Source: Cyclospora cayetanensis | Taxonomy: Eukaryota; Apicomplexa; Conoidasida; Eucoccidiorida; Eimeriidae | Assembly (NCBI RefSeq): GCF_002999335.1 | Contig: NW_020312101.1 | Coordinates: 30,922-94,921 of the forward strand | Reading direction: 5' to 3' | DNA: 64,000 bases | Shown: in pieces, positions 33,900 through 45,548 of the stretch | How positions within the stretch are numbered: the stretch's first letter is position 1 | Layout: the number at the start of each line of letters is the position of its first letter | The notes under the pieces: model-generated | Database searches by the model: none | What the model saw: only the letters and a program-made list of their open reading frames with translations | What the model was told of the DNA's origin: nothing | Position numbers and translations under genes: made by a program

Positions 33900-35994
33900 C
33901 TCCCCAGATGTATTGGTCCTGGTGAGTGGTGGTGTAGCGAAGGCGAGACGCTGGCGACAACGAGTAAATAGAGACGAGGACGGCTGGAGAGCGGACAGGA
34001 GATGCAGCTCGCATGTGTGCAGTGGCCTAGGCTGTGCAAAGTAGCGCAGCAGCAGCCCCAGCAGATCAAGCACAATTTGAGAAAAGAGGTAGCAGAAGGA
34101 GACTGCCCTGCGCTCTTTGCGCGGGACTGCCGAGAGGGAACATTGATATCGATGATGCCTCTCCCCCTGCCTACCTCGTTCGGCGCTGGTTCTCTTCCGC
34201 CTTCCCGAGGGAGCTCCACCACAGCAGCAGCTCAAGAAAAGAAAGGAGCCTTTAGCAGGCAGTGTGACGATGTCTGTTAACAGAAGCCCCAAATTTAAGA
34301 GCGGGGCGGTTTTCGAGTCCACATCCGTCCACAAGCGGCTCAACCGGCAATCCGCTGGCGTTGCCGACTGCAAGCGGGATGAGGAGCAGCAAGGAGGGAA
34401 TTGCAGGAATAACAGCAAATGAGAGAATAAAGAAAGCCCAATAAATCAAACGGAATTCAGAAGGAACCGAGGACGATAACTTACTTCACGACAAACCAGC
34501 CAATTCGAAAGAGGAAGCTGTGGCTACAATTCTGCGAGGACGGGGGCTGCTCGTGCGACTCTAGAGAAAACAAAAGTTGAATCTGTGATCAGGCTCATCA
34601 AACGAGTACATTCACTAAAAATTTAGCTGCACGCATGGGAAGGGTTTGCAATAAATCAAAAACGTGGCGAACACCAGGAACCGAGATGCTCATGCACTCG
34701 CCGATGCCAGTACCAGACCACTGAACTCCCGAGTTATCCCTCTATGCATCCACGTAAAACAACGAGATGGAAATGGGCGGTCTTTTTCGACTACCATTAT
34801 ACAGCGCGGATCCAAAATTGGTTACTCTAGCCTTCTTCACTCCTAAAGCCGCTGGCCATCAGTCTTCCACGAAAAGTCGTAAGCGGAAGTAAACTCCGCT
34901 GTCGAGCATGCCGTGGCTGTGGCCGCCAGAGACAGACCTCACGAAATAAATGCAACAGTCTCTGTGAAGTTGAACAACCCACTAGGCTGCGACGGGAGTG
35001 CTGCAGCTGCTGTGGTTCCCCGGGGTGTTGCTACACAAAGTTTTGTTGATTTTTCTGCCCGCAAGCCAATAGCGTACATAGTGCTACTTATGCGCAAGTT
35101 GAACTTTGTAGCTTTCGACTTGTGATGGCAACTCCCGGGGGGCTGCGCCCCTAATGTCGGAGGGCGGATGCAGCGGCGAACAGTTCTGGGAAACGGTGCC
35201 TCGGCCCTTTTGTATCTAAAGCGCAGCGGGGGAAGAATAATGCGCAACAGCAACCACTTGGTTCTGTTTCGCTATACCAAGCCTCTCTATGCGAACGTAC
35301 ACTACAGTGTGATATGCCTTATCTGTACCTGTCTGCTGTGGTGCCTACGCGTTAAATGGAATGGAATGCTTTTCCCCGGGGATTCCGCGACATGAAAATA
35401 TTAGCCCAAAGACAAACTCAACAATAAATCCCGAGCAGAACCAGGGTTACTTGCCTGTGCTGCTGCAGTACCGCCAGCAGGAGGAGCCCGCCAAAGAGGA
35501 AAAGGCTGAGCAGTTTGACTATGAAGAAAGTTCACTGCGCAATGCAGTATCCGTCCGCTGCTCTACGCCTTCCCGAGTTTGCATCTTGCCTCCCTTGTTA
35601 AAAGGCCTTCTCTAAAAACGACCTATAGCTGGTGCCGCTAAGACCTTCCTATACCGTACTACGTTTCTCCTTAGAAAGCGAGTACCGTCTCCGAAAGAGC
35701 AATGTAGGTGTGCTCCGGAAATGCCACGGAAACGCTGGACACGGCAGACGCTGTGTGTGTGTATTTTTAACTGCATAATGAGCGTTGCTAGAAGCACAAT
35801 TTCTGTTTAGACGCAGTGCAAGTAGGCCACGAGCACCCTTTACCTGAGCAACGCAGCCTAAGCGAGTGCCAAAAACAATTTTCCCCGCAACTGCGTGAAT
35901 TCCAGGCGCCCTACGGGATCGAAAGTCTCCTGTACAGAGGGCGCAGGGCGATAACACATCGAATGAGTCCGAATTAGAGACAAGCAAGCACGGT
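33900..35994. other. Intergenic region with no gene called
   Basis: The open frame upstream of 33899 (to 34418) is low quality and probably 5' UTR. Short frames at 34939-35253 and 35361-35615 show no family resemblance. Confidence 0.4.
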
Positions 35995-37197
35995 TCACAC
36001 TTTCTCCCACTTGGCTTCCGTGTCTCTCCGGGCCGGTTGTCTACACACGTAAAGCTCAGTTGCCTGCAGCTGTGCCTGTTCCTCCTGCACTGCGGCAAGT
36101 CCTTTTCTTTTCCTTTTGGCAGCCGCAGTGAAAGGCTGCGGCACGGTTCCCCTTTTCTTTCTCTGCCAGCGCTCTTCAATCCTGCGTTCCCTTGCTGCAC
36201 GGGCGCCTTCTAGGGACCCCCAAATCTGCACTGCTAAATCTTCGACCTCCTTTGCGTCGTACAGCCTCATGGGTCTGAAAGAGCTGCTGTGGGGGTTAGG
36301 CTGCTCCCGCACCGTCAGGCGGCCAGCCGCTGCTTCCTGTCTGAGCAGCTGTTCGCTGAGACAAAACAAGGCTGCTGCTTGCTGCTGAGAGTAGCAAGTG
36401 GCGGGTTTGGAAGCTTGCTCGCTCCGACGCGCTCCTGCACCGCTCAAACTGCCGCCGAGCAACGAAGTGTATGCAGCAGCGTCAACGGGGACTGCGGGGG
36501 GATGGCTGCACCTTGTTCCCCCGCCGTTCGCTCCGGGAAGAGATGCTGGAAAACTGCAATCTCGACCCTCATCAGCAGCCTCCAAGTCTTCGAACAAGGT
36601 GGCGAGCTCCTGGGAATCCAAAGGACACCCTGAGTCTCCTTGCAGATGCAACGCGGCAGTTTGGTGGGTGTCGAGTGCAGCGTCTAGGGAATGCTCTGGG
36701 TGGCTGCACTCGGCTGCGTCTAAAGTGGATTGCAGGCGCTCGTGCGCAGCTCGAAAGTTGGCAGACGCGGATCTTAGCTGTGGGCTTGTTGCCGTTCTGT
36801 GCCTTTTAACTTCTGGAGCGGACTTTTCAGTTTCATTTTCCTCTTCCCTGCCAGCTGCGGCTGCTCGTTCTTGGTGCTCTTGCAGCCCGGTTGGCTGCTG
36901 TTTTTCCTCTGAATCTTCTAAAAGGAAGCCTCCAGAGGAGAGGGCGGCCTCTTCTACGAACTCCGTTTGCGGTCTGTCGCTTGAGGCAGAGTGCGTGCAC
37001 CGCAATTCCTCGGCAGCTAGCAGAGGGGCGGTGGCGTGCTTCTGGTCAGCTTCTGTACCTCCTGAACACTTGGACCTGTCCAAATGAGGAGGATCGGGGA
37101 AGCATGCTGTCGAAGAAGGCGATAGCTCCTCTTCGCCAAAGCAGGTAGCTGCTGCACCACTAGCGCTCTCTATAACACCAGGTTGCGCAGGAGGCAT
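35995..37197 (-). CDS. XPA: XPA/Rad14-like nucleotide excision repair protein lacking the zinc finger
   Basis: XPA/Rad14 verifies damage and positions the excision complex in nucleotide excision repair. Single exon, 400 aa, ATG 37197 (an in-frame TTG lies just upstream). The XPA C-terminal domain is clear at about residues 266-350: PNPHSSSFRPMRLYDAKEVE, then IWGSLEGARAARERR and a basic KKRG tail, matching NPH-x-MxLY-x-VE-x-(K)WGS-EGL-x-R of the family. The preceding YSQQQAAALFCLSEQLL matches the SKTEAKE-YLL helix. The CxxC...CxxC zinc finger that normally precedes this helix is absent: the protein has scattered cysteines but no CxxC pair. Instead there are about 260 acidic, Ser/Ala/Glu-rich residues with a putative nuclear signal (VKRHR). 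Basic KRKRK follows the domain. An extra 3' exon is possible, because the stop overlaps a weak GTGTGA donor. Confidence 0.75.
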   Translation of the reverse strand: MPPAQPGVIESASGAAATCFGEEELSPSSTACFPDPPHLDRSKCSGGTEADQKHATAPLLAAEELRCTHSASSDRPQTEFVEEAALSSGGFLLEDSEEKQQPTGLQEHQERAAAAGREEENETEKSAPEVKRHRTATSPQLRSASANFRAAHERLQSTLDAAECSHPEHSLDAALDTHQTAALHLQGDSGCPLDSQELATLFEDLEAADEGRDCSFPASLPGANGGGTRCSHPPAVPVDAAAYTSLLGGSLSGAGARRSEQASKPATCYSQQQAAALFCLSEQLLRQEAAAGRLTVREQPNPHSSSFRPMRLYDAKEVEDLAVQIWGSLEGARAARERRIEERWQRKKRGTVPQPFTAAAKRKRKGLAAVQEEQAQLQATELYVCRQPARRDTEAKWEKV

Positions 37198-37498
37198 CGC
37201 TTTATCATGCAACTTCTAAAAAAAACAAACCACAACAAATCCCTTGGCTTAGGCACCAGTCCGCCATCTGTTTCCTGGCCTGTACAGGTTTACAACTCCC
37301 TTTGGCGCGGGGGAGTCTCGGGATGGGGCCGAATAATTAACAGAAAAGCTCTATTCATTGAAACGACAAGAAGGGCACTTCATCGCCACTGGCTTTCTCT
37401 TGTTCTATTAAGTAATCGATTGAACTTCCACACATCTGCATGCATGCAATGGCCCCAAAAATGAAGGAATAGTAGTTGCTAACAGATTCTTCCGCAGA

Positions 37499-37684
37499 CT
37501 AAGTTTTTACTGGGAAATTTCGATTTCGTTTCCGAAGTTGATCATTTTTCAGGGGAGACAGAGGAAGGCAGTGTAAACCGAGTTTTCCGAAACGATCGCC
37601 CCTGCCTGCGGCTCGTGCCTTGCCGAGCGCTAGTAAAACGGAGACCAGCAAAGCAAGGGTAAACAGCTGCTTGAACGACCTCAT
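37499..37684 (-). CDS. Putative small secreted or membrane peptide, 61 aa
   Basis: ATG 37684 begins MRSFKQLFTLALLVSVLLALGKARA, a well-formed signal peptide (basic start, hydrophobic core, Ala-x-Ala-like cleavage near residue 25). A basic, Arg/Lys-rich tail of about 36 residues with one cysteine follows. There is no recognised family. It may be a genuine tiny effector-like peptide, the first exon of a longer gene, or a chance frame; no downstream exon was found between 37498 and 37198. Confidence 0.3.
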   Translation of the reverse strand: MRSFKQLFTLALLVSVLLALGKARAAGRGDRFGKLGLHCLPLSPLKNDQLRKRNRNFPVKT

Positions 37685-38042
37685 CAAGCACTTCTACTGC
37701 GATGCCTGCCCATCTGGACGCCGTTGGGCTTCCCTCTTCCTCAAAGGACCTCAGGCTGTCTGAACGGACGGCCTATTGAAAGTACATGTTTTTCCCCAAG
37801 CAGCAGTTCAAATGAAACCTGCGGACGGCGGCATCTTCCGCTCAGGTCCTTTTCCACTCTGCTCACGATTTCAGCGCTCGCTGCGGCAGCACGAAGGGCA
37901 GCAGCAGCGTCAACCACAGCAGACACCCTGATGAAAGAGGTGTGCTTTGCTGCACGTCCGCAGAAGCTCGCATTGCTAAGACCTCATTGTATTTTGCAGC
38001 GGCCGTGGTCTTCTTTTTTCTTTTGCACGCACGCTTAGCGCC

Positions 38043-41000
38043 ATGTTGCCGTTTCAGCTCCGAAAAGCGGTGGACGCCGCCAACCAAACGGCGCAGCAGC
38101 AATTGCAACAGCGTGAGCCGGATGGAGGCATGTCTACTCAGGAGTACAGCCGGCTTGCCGAGCTGCAGAAGCAACGAGCTCACTTGGAAATGCGGCAGTT
38201 GCAGGTGGGCTTCGCAGACATCGCATCTCGGAAGCACGAAAATGAGTGCCTTTGAAAGCGCCAAGTTGTTCGTGCCGTCGCATTGTGCCATGTTTCGCTC
38301 GCCTACTCTGCTGCACGCAACGCGCCTGGAGCGAACCCGAGAAGTCTTATTTGGACGCACCCTGAAGTGCAGCCATCATTGTCGTGCCCCAGGCATCCTG
38401 TGTGAAACACCCCGCGCGAAACGCGCGATAAAAACACACCGTTCGCTCCCGGGTTGAGCCATCTCTGCCGCGAGGCACTTGTACGCAGAGCAGAAACTCT
38501 CACGCCTGAGTGCACCTCCTGGCACGCCTCTTTCTCCGTTTCAAACTGCACCCTTTTCGCTATGCAGGCCCAGGCTGGACTGCTGACGAGAACCCAAGCG
38601 CAGGTGGCTGCCGCAGGTCTTGAGTGGCTGTACGACGATCCTAAGAATAGCGCCGAGGCGAAAGACAGAGAAAGGGTGCGTGCTGTGTGCGGTGTAACGA
38701 CAGCACCAGAGAGGGGTGGTTCCGAAGGGCAGGTCCATGGGGGCAGCCTCAACAAGGCTGGAAGCGGCGCGCCGGAGTTGTGCAACGGTGCAGGTTGGGG
38801 ACGTTGGCACGTGCAGGAAGTTTCAGTTTTGTAGAGGGTGTGGCGGTGTGCGTGTCTTGCATGTGTTTGCTCAGGAGGCGTATCTGCTGGGAAAGCCGTT
38901 GCCAGACGCGGCGCCCAAAGCGGATGAATCTCTGGAGAAGCGCGTTGCTGAATCCGCGACAAGTTCGTCGTAGTCGCGCTTCATGCCGTGTCACTTGCAG
39001 CTTCTCCCACTCTGCATGTGTGCCTATCGCTCGATGTTTTTCTCCCGGTGCTGTGGAGGGTCGCATGTACGGTGTTTTGATGCCGCTCGTTCACGAGGCG
39101 GGGCGTTCGGGTGTATCCTTGTTTCACAACCAGCCGCTTCTGCACGCTGGCTCCTAGTGAAGGCGAAATTACTCCTCTGAGGAGAGCCATTGAGCGCGCG
39201 TTGTCACCACATTTCCTTGCGCCGCCCTCCCCTTTCCTGAGACGGTGCTCGACGGACAAGCAAGGGGCCCCCAAGGGAAGACATCACGCAAAGAAACACA
39301 AGACTCATCTCTCTGTCTGCATTTTTTTCTGCGCATCGTCTGCCGTTTGTCTGCAGAGGCACCGCCGCGGCTGCTCCCCACGCAGGACTGTATGCGCAAA
39401 CTCCGAGAAGACCCCTTACTGCTCATTCGACAAGCTGAGCTCGCTCAGCAACAAGTCCAGGTAGGGCTGCTCTGCTGGTGGTTCAAGCCATCAAAAGACG
39501 AACACTGTTGCAATACCGCCACCTTTTCTGTGACGTCAGACGTTGCCTTCTTCTCCTTTCCGTGCGGCGGTGGGATCTGCCATCTACGCTTCCGAGGGAA
39601 AAATACATTACTACGCACATGTATGTGTGTGTGTGTGTGTGTAAACGTGTGCCTTCTTCGTATTCGCCGCATCTGCTACTTCAATGCCGCTCTTTTATGA
39701 TTTCTGTATTCTTCTTGTGCCCTCGCCGTTTTGGAGTGCTTCTGTTTGTTTGGTGTGAAGATGGCTGTTTGACGTGCGGCGCCCTTCGGCCCCCCCTCTT
39801 CCCGCAGCCACGGAAAGGCCGCAGGTGCAGAGCACCTGTTTCGCAGCTTTAATTTGTTTGCAGGAGTCCAACCCCTTGCTGCAGCTGCAGCAGATGCGCA
39901 CACAAGCGACAAGTGCCGGCGCACGGGTTAAGCACCAGGACCCCAAAAAGGAAGCTAAGAAGAAGAAGCATAAGCACAAAAAGCGGCACAAGCACGGCAA
40001 GCGCAAACGCAGTAGGAGTAGTGACAGCAGCAGTAGTCGCAGCACTGAGAGCGAAAGGGAGCAGCGCGACGCGCGGTATGGAGGCCGACGAGAACGCGAG
40101 GCGAAGACATGCAAAGGAGAAGCGCCTCGATGTGAAACTCACAGCCGCAAGGAGAGGTCTCGGAGTCGAGATGGAGGACGGCACAGCTCTGCGCTGCGCT
40201 CTTCTAGAGATGCCATTGGGGAGGAGCACACGGCTGGACGTCGAAGGCACAACAGCAGCCGCAGCAGCAGTACTTATAGGCGTCCTAGTAGTCCCACCAG
40301 GCGACGCAAAGAGGGTGAGTCTCGAGAAGGAGAGCAGCGTCAGTGTAGCAACTATGGGCGAGCTCTCACTCCCCAGACGTTCTCCGATGCAGCTAGCAGC
40401 AGCAGTGTGCCTTCGCGCACTTACGGCCCCACAATGGTTGGTGCGGGGAGCGAGCCGGCTCCCTTTCGGGTGTCTGATGAGCTGCTGCCGCCTCTGGCCA
40501 TTCGGCAGAAGGCTATGGCCTTGGAAGAAGCAAAGCGAAACAAATCCGCTATTCGGGAAGCCGTGCAAGGCGAAATGAAGACGGCAGGGTACCAGAGAGA
40601 CTCGGATGAGAGGGGAAAGAGTGCGGAGCAGCTGCTGGAAGAAATGAGGGCAGAAGGGCTGCGGTAAGGCTTAAAGGCGTAGAAGGCGTAGCGTGCAGGC
40701 ACAGGCCTGGAGGAGAGGGATACGTTTGTCGGATTCGAAAGTCAGATTGGAGTGCTCAGAGGCACAGACGCAGCTCATAGCTCTCTTGTGGGGTTTTTCC
40801 TTGCGCTGCAGCCGCGAAGCAGAAAAGGAGCGCCGCTCAGAACTGGTCCGCATGAAAGATCAACTAGAAGCAAGAATTGAGGCTCAACGACGGGCACTCT
40901 TGGATGTACGTCTTCGAAGAAGCTTCCATGTTTATTTATGTCGCCCTGTTTGATTCTTCTTTCACCATGTATTTTCTCTTCTCATCCTCTTGTACATGTT

Positions 41001-41430
41001 GCCTGCTTTGACTCTTGTCCATAACGGGGGATGGCAGTTTGCTAGGGGCCCAGGGATGCGTGTAAAGTGGGAAATTGTAAGAGTGCGTGTAGTAGTTGGA
41101 TGCTTTGTAGGTTGGTCTTCCTTCGGATATGATCTGCCAGCTAGATCGTCTTACTGAACGGGGAATAATGATCCTTCCTCTCTGGTCTAATGCTTGTGCG
41201 ATTTCTACTTTGCATGCCGGGGACTTGCAATGCGAACGTATGCTCATTAGTTGCTCTTTGGGCTTCTGTTTTTTGTTGCACTGATGCAGTCTTCGGATGA
41301 AACGAGAGGTCTTCGTCCTTCTGTGGTCGCTGCATCTGCTGTCGAACCTTCCAGAGATGCAGCGATGAAATATCGGAGGATGCAAAAAGCCATTCACGAT
41401 TTAGGAGCCTCTAACAAAGAGCTAAAGTAG
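38043..41430 (+). CDS. CWC25: Pre-mRNA splicing factor CWC25
   Basis: CWC25 joins the Prp2-remodelled spliceosome and promotes the first transesterification. Exons read with matching phases: 38043-38204, 38568-38675, 38875-38962, 39357-39460, 39864-40663, 40812-40905 and 41290-41430. Diagnostic segments: GLEWLYDDPKN (family LDWMYQGP), EAYLLGKPLPD (family EYLLGRPID), MRKLREDPLLLIRQAE (family KIREDPLFIIRKKE) and ESNPLLQLQQMR (family NNPVKMKKIKELL). A long Lys/Arg/Ser RS-like domain (residues of about 165-330) is followed by SAEQLLEEMRAEGLR and a coiled RREAEKERRSEL. The usual N-terminal MGGGDLNLKKSWHP segment is missing from this model and probably sits in a short upstream exon that I could not place, so 38043 (a TTAG lies just before its ATG) may be an internal exon. 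Confidence 0.85.
39617..39645. repeat. (GT)n tract in a CWC25 intron
   Basis: ATGTATGTGTGTGTGTGTGTGT run inside the intron between 39460 and 39864. Confidence 0.9.
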
Positions 41431-44400
41431 CCCTTTGTCGAAAGTGGCCTCCTGCTTGCTCCTTTCTGCTCTTGTCCCTGTCTTTTCTTGTCTCGCTGTT
41501 GGCTGCGACGGTACTTCAACAACCGCAGGAACACTGCGATCCCTTGCTTCTTACGTTCGCATCCGCTCTGCGTTTTTCCCCTTTCCCCGCCACATTCCTT
41601 ATGTTCTGCCTCTCTAGTAAGGAAGCTGTAGCAAAGCGCCTAGATGGTATTTAAGGGGGCAGGGATTGATCATCTGCTGAAGTAGTGGGTGGGCCTTCCA
41701 GGTGGCCAGACAGCCAGGTACAGCCTCATGCGACGGGCACGAATTGCATTTGGCGCGTGGCGCGACCAAACACTGAAGCTTAATTCAGAGGCATGAATAC
41801 GAGAGACAAAAGGAGTGTGGACAGGAGAGAGGGAAATTTCATGAATTAGAACAGTGAAAAGAAATAAGCAAAACAGGCAACATAGAATGGCTTACGTGAG
41901 ATTCTAGAATGTGGTGAGTAAGCGGCGCAAAAGGCTCGCAATAGAATCAAGAGCGTGTGTCAGCCTCTCGGGGTGTGATGAGGCCTTCGTAGCAAGCCAT
42001 ACCAAGGGAGTTTATCCTCTGGCGGACATGCGGCTGGCAAAGGATTTTGATAAGCTAACCAGAGGGACGGTAGACGGAAGAAGAAAACAGGACCCAAAGA
42101 TGTTCCGGATCAGATTAGAATTCTAAATGTTTTCTTGTCTTACGCGAGACTGCGAAGTAGAACTTGTATGTCAGTTTCTCGGGGCATGGTGACGCCTTCT
42201 TAGCAAGCTATGCCAAGAAATTATATTCACCGGCGAATATGCTGCTGGCGAGTGAAAAAGGCTTGTTACTGTCGGATGGGCCACACAAGGTAGCGCGGAT
42301 TCTCCCGGTTTGTTGCCCCTTGCTAGACTATCATTTGTTGCCCATTTGGTGTAACGTTCAAAATGGTCAAGGGACATAAAGAGCAAGTACAAGGCAGGGT
42401 GTTTGCTATCGCCACTGGCCGCACTATTTGCACAGACTCGTAGCACCGTTGCTGCTGGTGCTTTTGTTGGCATTACTCTTTGTTCTCGGAGCTCTTACAT
42501 GCTTTCATTTCTTTTGTTTACGACTGTTTGCTGGCGCAAACTTCGCACCGTCTTTCTCTAACTGTCGGTGAGGCTGCTTGCTGGCACCTTTTCTTCAGGC
42601 TGGATTCCTTCCTTTATTCCCCAGCTAAATAAATCCTCCATTATATTCTATACAAGATCATGCGGGCTATGCATTGTTCCTTTTTCTCTCCTGCATCAAA
42701 CTACGACTCGAGGTCTTTTAAAACTGCATCAAACCCAGGAACGATGCTTTTGGGGCACAGGTAGATTTATTCAAGCTCGCTATCAGTGATGCCAGGAGGC
42801 CCAATTGTAATAATGCTGCGCCGCGAATTTCTTCGACGTGCTGAGGAGATTTGTGGGGTCAAATCGCACTGGCAGGCAAGGAGAGCAAGTGCTAGCAACA
42901 TCTACAGGAGACAGCGTAAGAAAAATCACGCGAAGCCTCTCGATGCCGACGTAATTAAGAGCGCACAAAACTGCACAGCGCAACTGGAAGAGCAACATTT
43001 GGAGAACTTGATGGACAGAGCCGGAGAGTGATTGGGAGGGAAAACACTACGCAGAACGTAGTGAAGAAAAGGTAATGGAATTGGCTGGTGAAGTTGAGGC
43101 TAAAAAATGTCTGCAAATAAACCTGCCACTTACCCGCTTTCCCTGTAAATAATTTTTGACAGCCTCTGCAACCAAGGCACGATACTGGTGGAGTTATGAG
43201 CAGCTTGCCATACATCCTCAAACACATTTGACATTCTGGTGCTTGCTTTTCCTTTTGTCACCAAGTCCCAGGTTCAGGGGACAGGAAGATAGGGCTTTCT
43301 GAGGTTGCCTTCTTCCACCCCTTTGTACCTTTCGATTCGTTAGCTTATCCCTGTAGAGGGAAGAGGGTAGAAGGGCAACTTACCGCTGTTCATCTCACCA
43401 GTCATTGAAAACTACACTACAGAGCCAAACGACGAAACGAAGGAAGACGCACAGCACTGCAGGAAGAAATAATGGAGCACGAATTCTTGTGAACGGATAG
43501 TGGTGGGCTGGATATAAGATAGCTTTAATGCTTGTGCAAATCTTGTTTCTGTTTTTCGTGAGTGTCATAGTCTAACGAAACCCTCAAGGCCTTCATTGTC
43601 CTGCCCCGGCGTAGCCTGATCGTCGAGAGTGGCTCTTTTCTATGTGCACTGTTTGTCACGAAGTAGTGCTAGAGCAGGCGCGCAAAATTGAAGGGCTTCA
43701 GAAAGAGATATAGGGAAAGGAGACAATGCACAGAAATACTACCTCAGAAGATACACCAGCACAAAAAACCGACAGAGAAGCAGCAGCATCAACGACTGCC
43801 ATAGATGACTCTGGGTTACGTAAGTTCTAAGCACTTTCATGTAGAAAAAGCTCGTTATCTCCTCAGCTTCTGTGCTCCAGCCCCTTTCTTTCGCAGATGT
43901 GTGCTTTCCTACTTGCTCCTCAGGTGCTCATGCTCAACCCCTTGAGCCCCATGCACACTCTAGCCAGGCGAATGCCACAATACACGGCTACTGGAAACGA
44001 CGCGGCTTCTAAAAAATTCGTAAGCAGGGCAGGATGCCGGAATGGAGAAAGCACAGCATACTAAAAACGATGGCAAGGAGTGGCTTGTGTATACTACAGT
44101 GTTCCGTTTCATCCTACGGAAATATCTGGTGAGTTCCGGTCAAAATTAGTTGAATGCTAGACATTGGGCTTCCCTAGACGTGAGTAGCGGCCTATTTCCG
44201 CTCGATTCTATCACCGCCTTGTCGGTTGTCAGCGCTCCTACCCAGTCAGCTTCATCGAGTGCCCGCATCGGGTGTATTACAGGAGGAACTGCAAACATGT
44301 GTGCTTGATAGTCCGAAATCAACGAAAAGCTCTGCGAAACCCCAGAATCATGGATGCTATTGAGCAAATAGAGATGGAAAGGGACCCTAAATGTCAGGTT

Positions 44401-45548
44401 TGCCGCTGCCCCCCCTTCTTCAATCAACGCAGACACGACCTCCAGCCCATATCCACAGATCGATAACGGGATGGAGAGAAACCGAACAGCTCACCCCATT
44501 ATCTGATGTTCTGGATTAATTCAAGTGATCAATTATGCACATAGAACCACTAGCGTCTTTACTCGTTCATTTTCCATGTCACATCTTATGGAGGAGTCGC
44601 TGGTGTGCTGTCGGGCAGTACGGCCGATCACAGTCCACCCCTGCAAGAGCATTGCGAATACGAGAGAATGTTTACTGATTTAGAATTTTGGACAGTTAAT
44701 AGTTTATTTCGAAGCTTATTAGGCTTAGTGCTTGAATTCCTGCCACCTTCGCTTACATACAGCCATGGTACCTGGCATGCAACACACGAAATTTGCCGAG
44801 TACAGACGACCAGCCGCCTTTCTACCAGTTCTGTTCTCCAATTTATAGCCAGCTCTTCCTTCTGAACCAATAGTGCAGAGGTAAGGGGTTAGAAAAGTGG
44901 TGTATTATCTCCTCTAGCCGAAATGGTGTGCGGTGTGCACACTCATGATTTGAGTTGCTGTGGGAAACTGACGAATCTCAAAAGAGCCCGTCAGGGTCCG
45001 TTCAGAGGGTTTTGCAGCCGATAGTTGCCTACGTTGGTAGCAGAAACATTAGCTCGAGGAACTTAGATATACCCGTATTCGACTGTAGGGGGGACAATGC
45101 CGCACGAATTGGCTCTCGGTGTGCAATATACGCGTCAACAAAAGCAGCGAATATTTAAATTCGTCTTTGACTAGTTCGTTGCAGGCCTCAAAGCCACACT
45201 CAAGAACAAATAAGCACCTAACCGGAGACAGCAGAACGAAGGCAAAGGATGAAGGCAGTATTGCCCGCCGAAGCAACGTGTCGAGGTACACACCAGGCCC
45301 ATAAGGATGGGTGAGAACGGCTCGAGATGGCTTAAATAATGGCCTTTAAGATATTCGGTGTACATGATTTCCGGACTGTAGTGCGTATGGGCTATATCCG
45401 GCTCCACGCAACTGTGCGTGGGCCTAGGTATGCACTGATTGTTCTGCAAGAAGCGAATGAGCTCCGTCTGTCCTGTGTGGAACTTCCGCACCTCGCCTTC
45501 CTTTTCATCCTGGCGTCCCCGCGTGATGAATTACAGCAGCCCGGCTGT
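41431..45548. other. Gene-poor segment, about 4 kb, with a diverged duplication
   Basis: No complete gene is supported. A duplicated unit lies at 41957-42050 and 42165-42262. The plus-strand frame 42786-43031 (81 codons, Arg/Gln-rich, LRREFLRRAEEICGVKSHW) is protein-like but has no family, start context or neighbouring exons, and could be a relic. The rest shows only short frames. Confidence 0.35.
41957..42262 (+). repeat. Diverged tandem duplication (two units, about 210 bases apart)
   Basis: Units at about 41957-42050 and 42165-42262 share GTCAG.CTCGGGG, GA.GCCTTC.TAGCAAGC.AT.CCAAG and TATGC/GGCTGGC blocks. Translated, both read alike (VSLSGCDEAFVASHTKG versus VSFSGHGDAFLASYAKK), with differences that are partly conservative. 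Confidence 0.6.

Noticed and set aside
38303..38962. 219-codon minus-strand frame
   Set aside because: Antisense to CWC25 exons and introns with biased composition.
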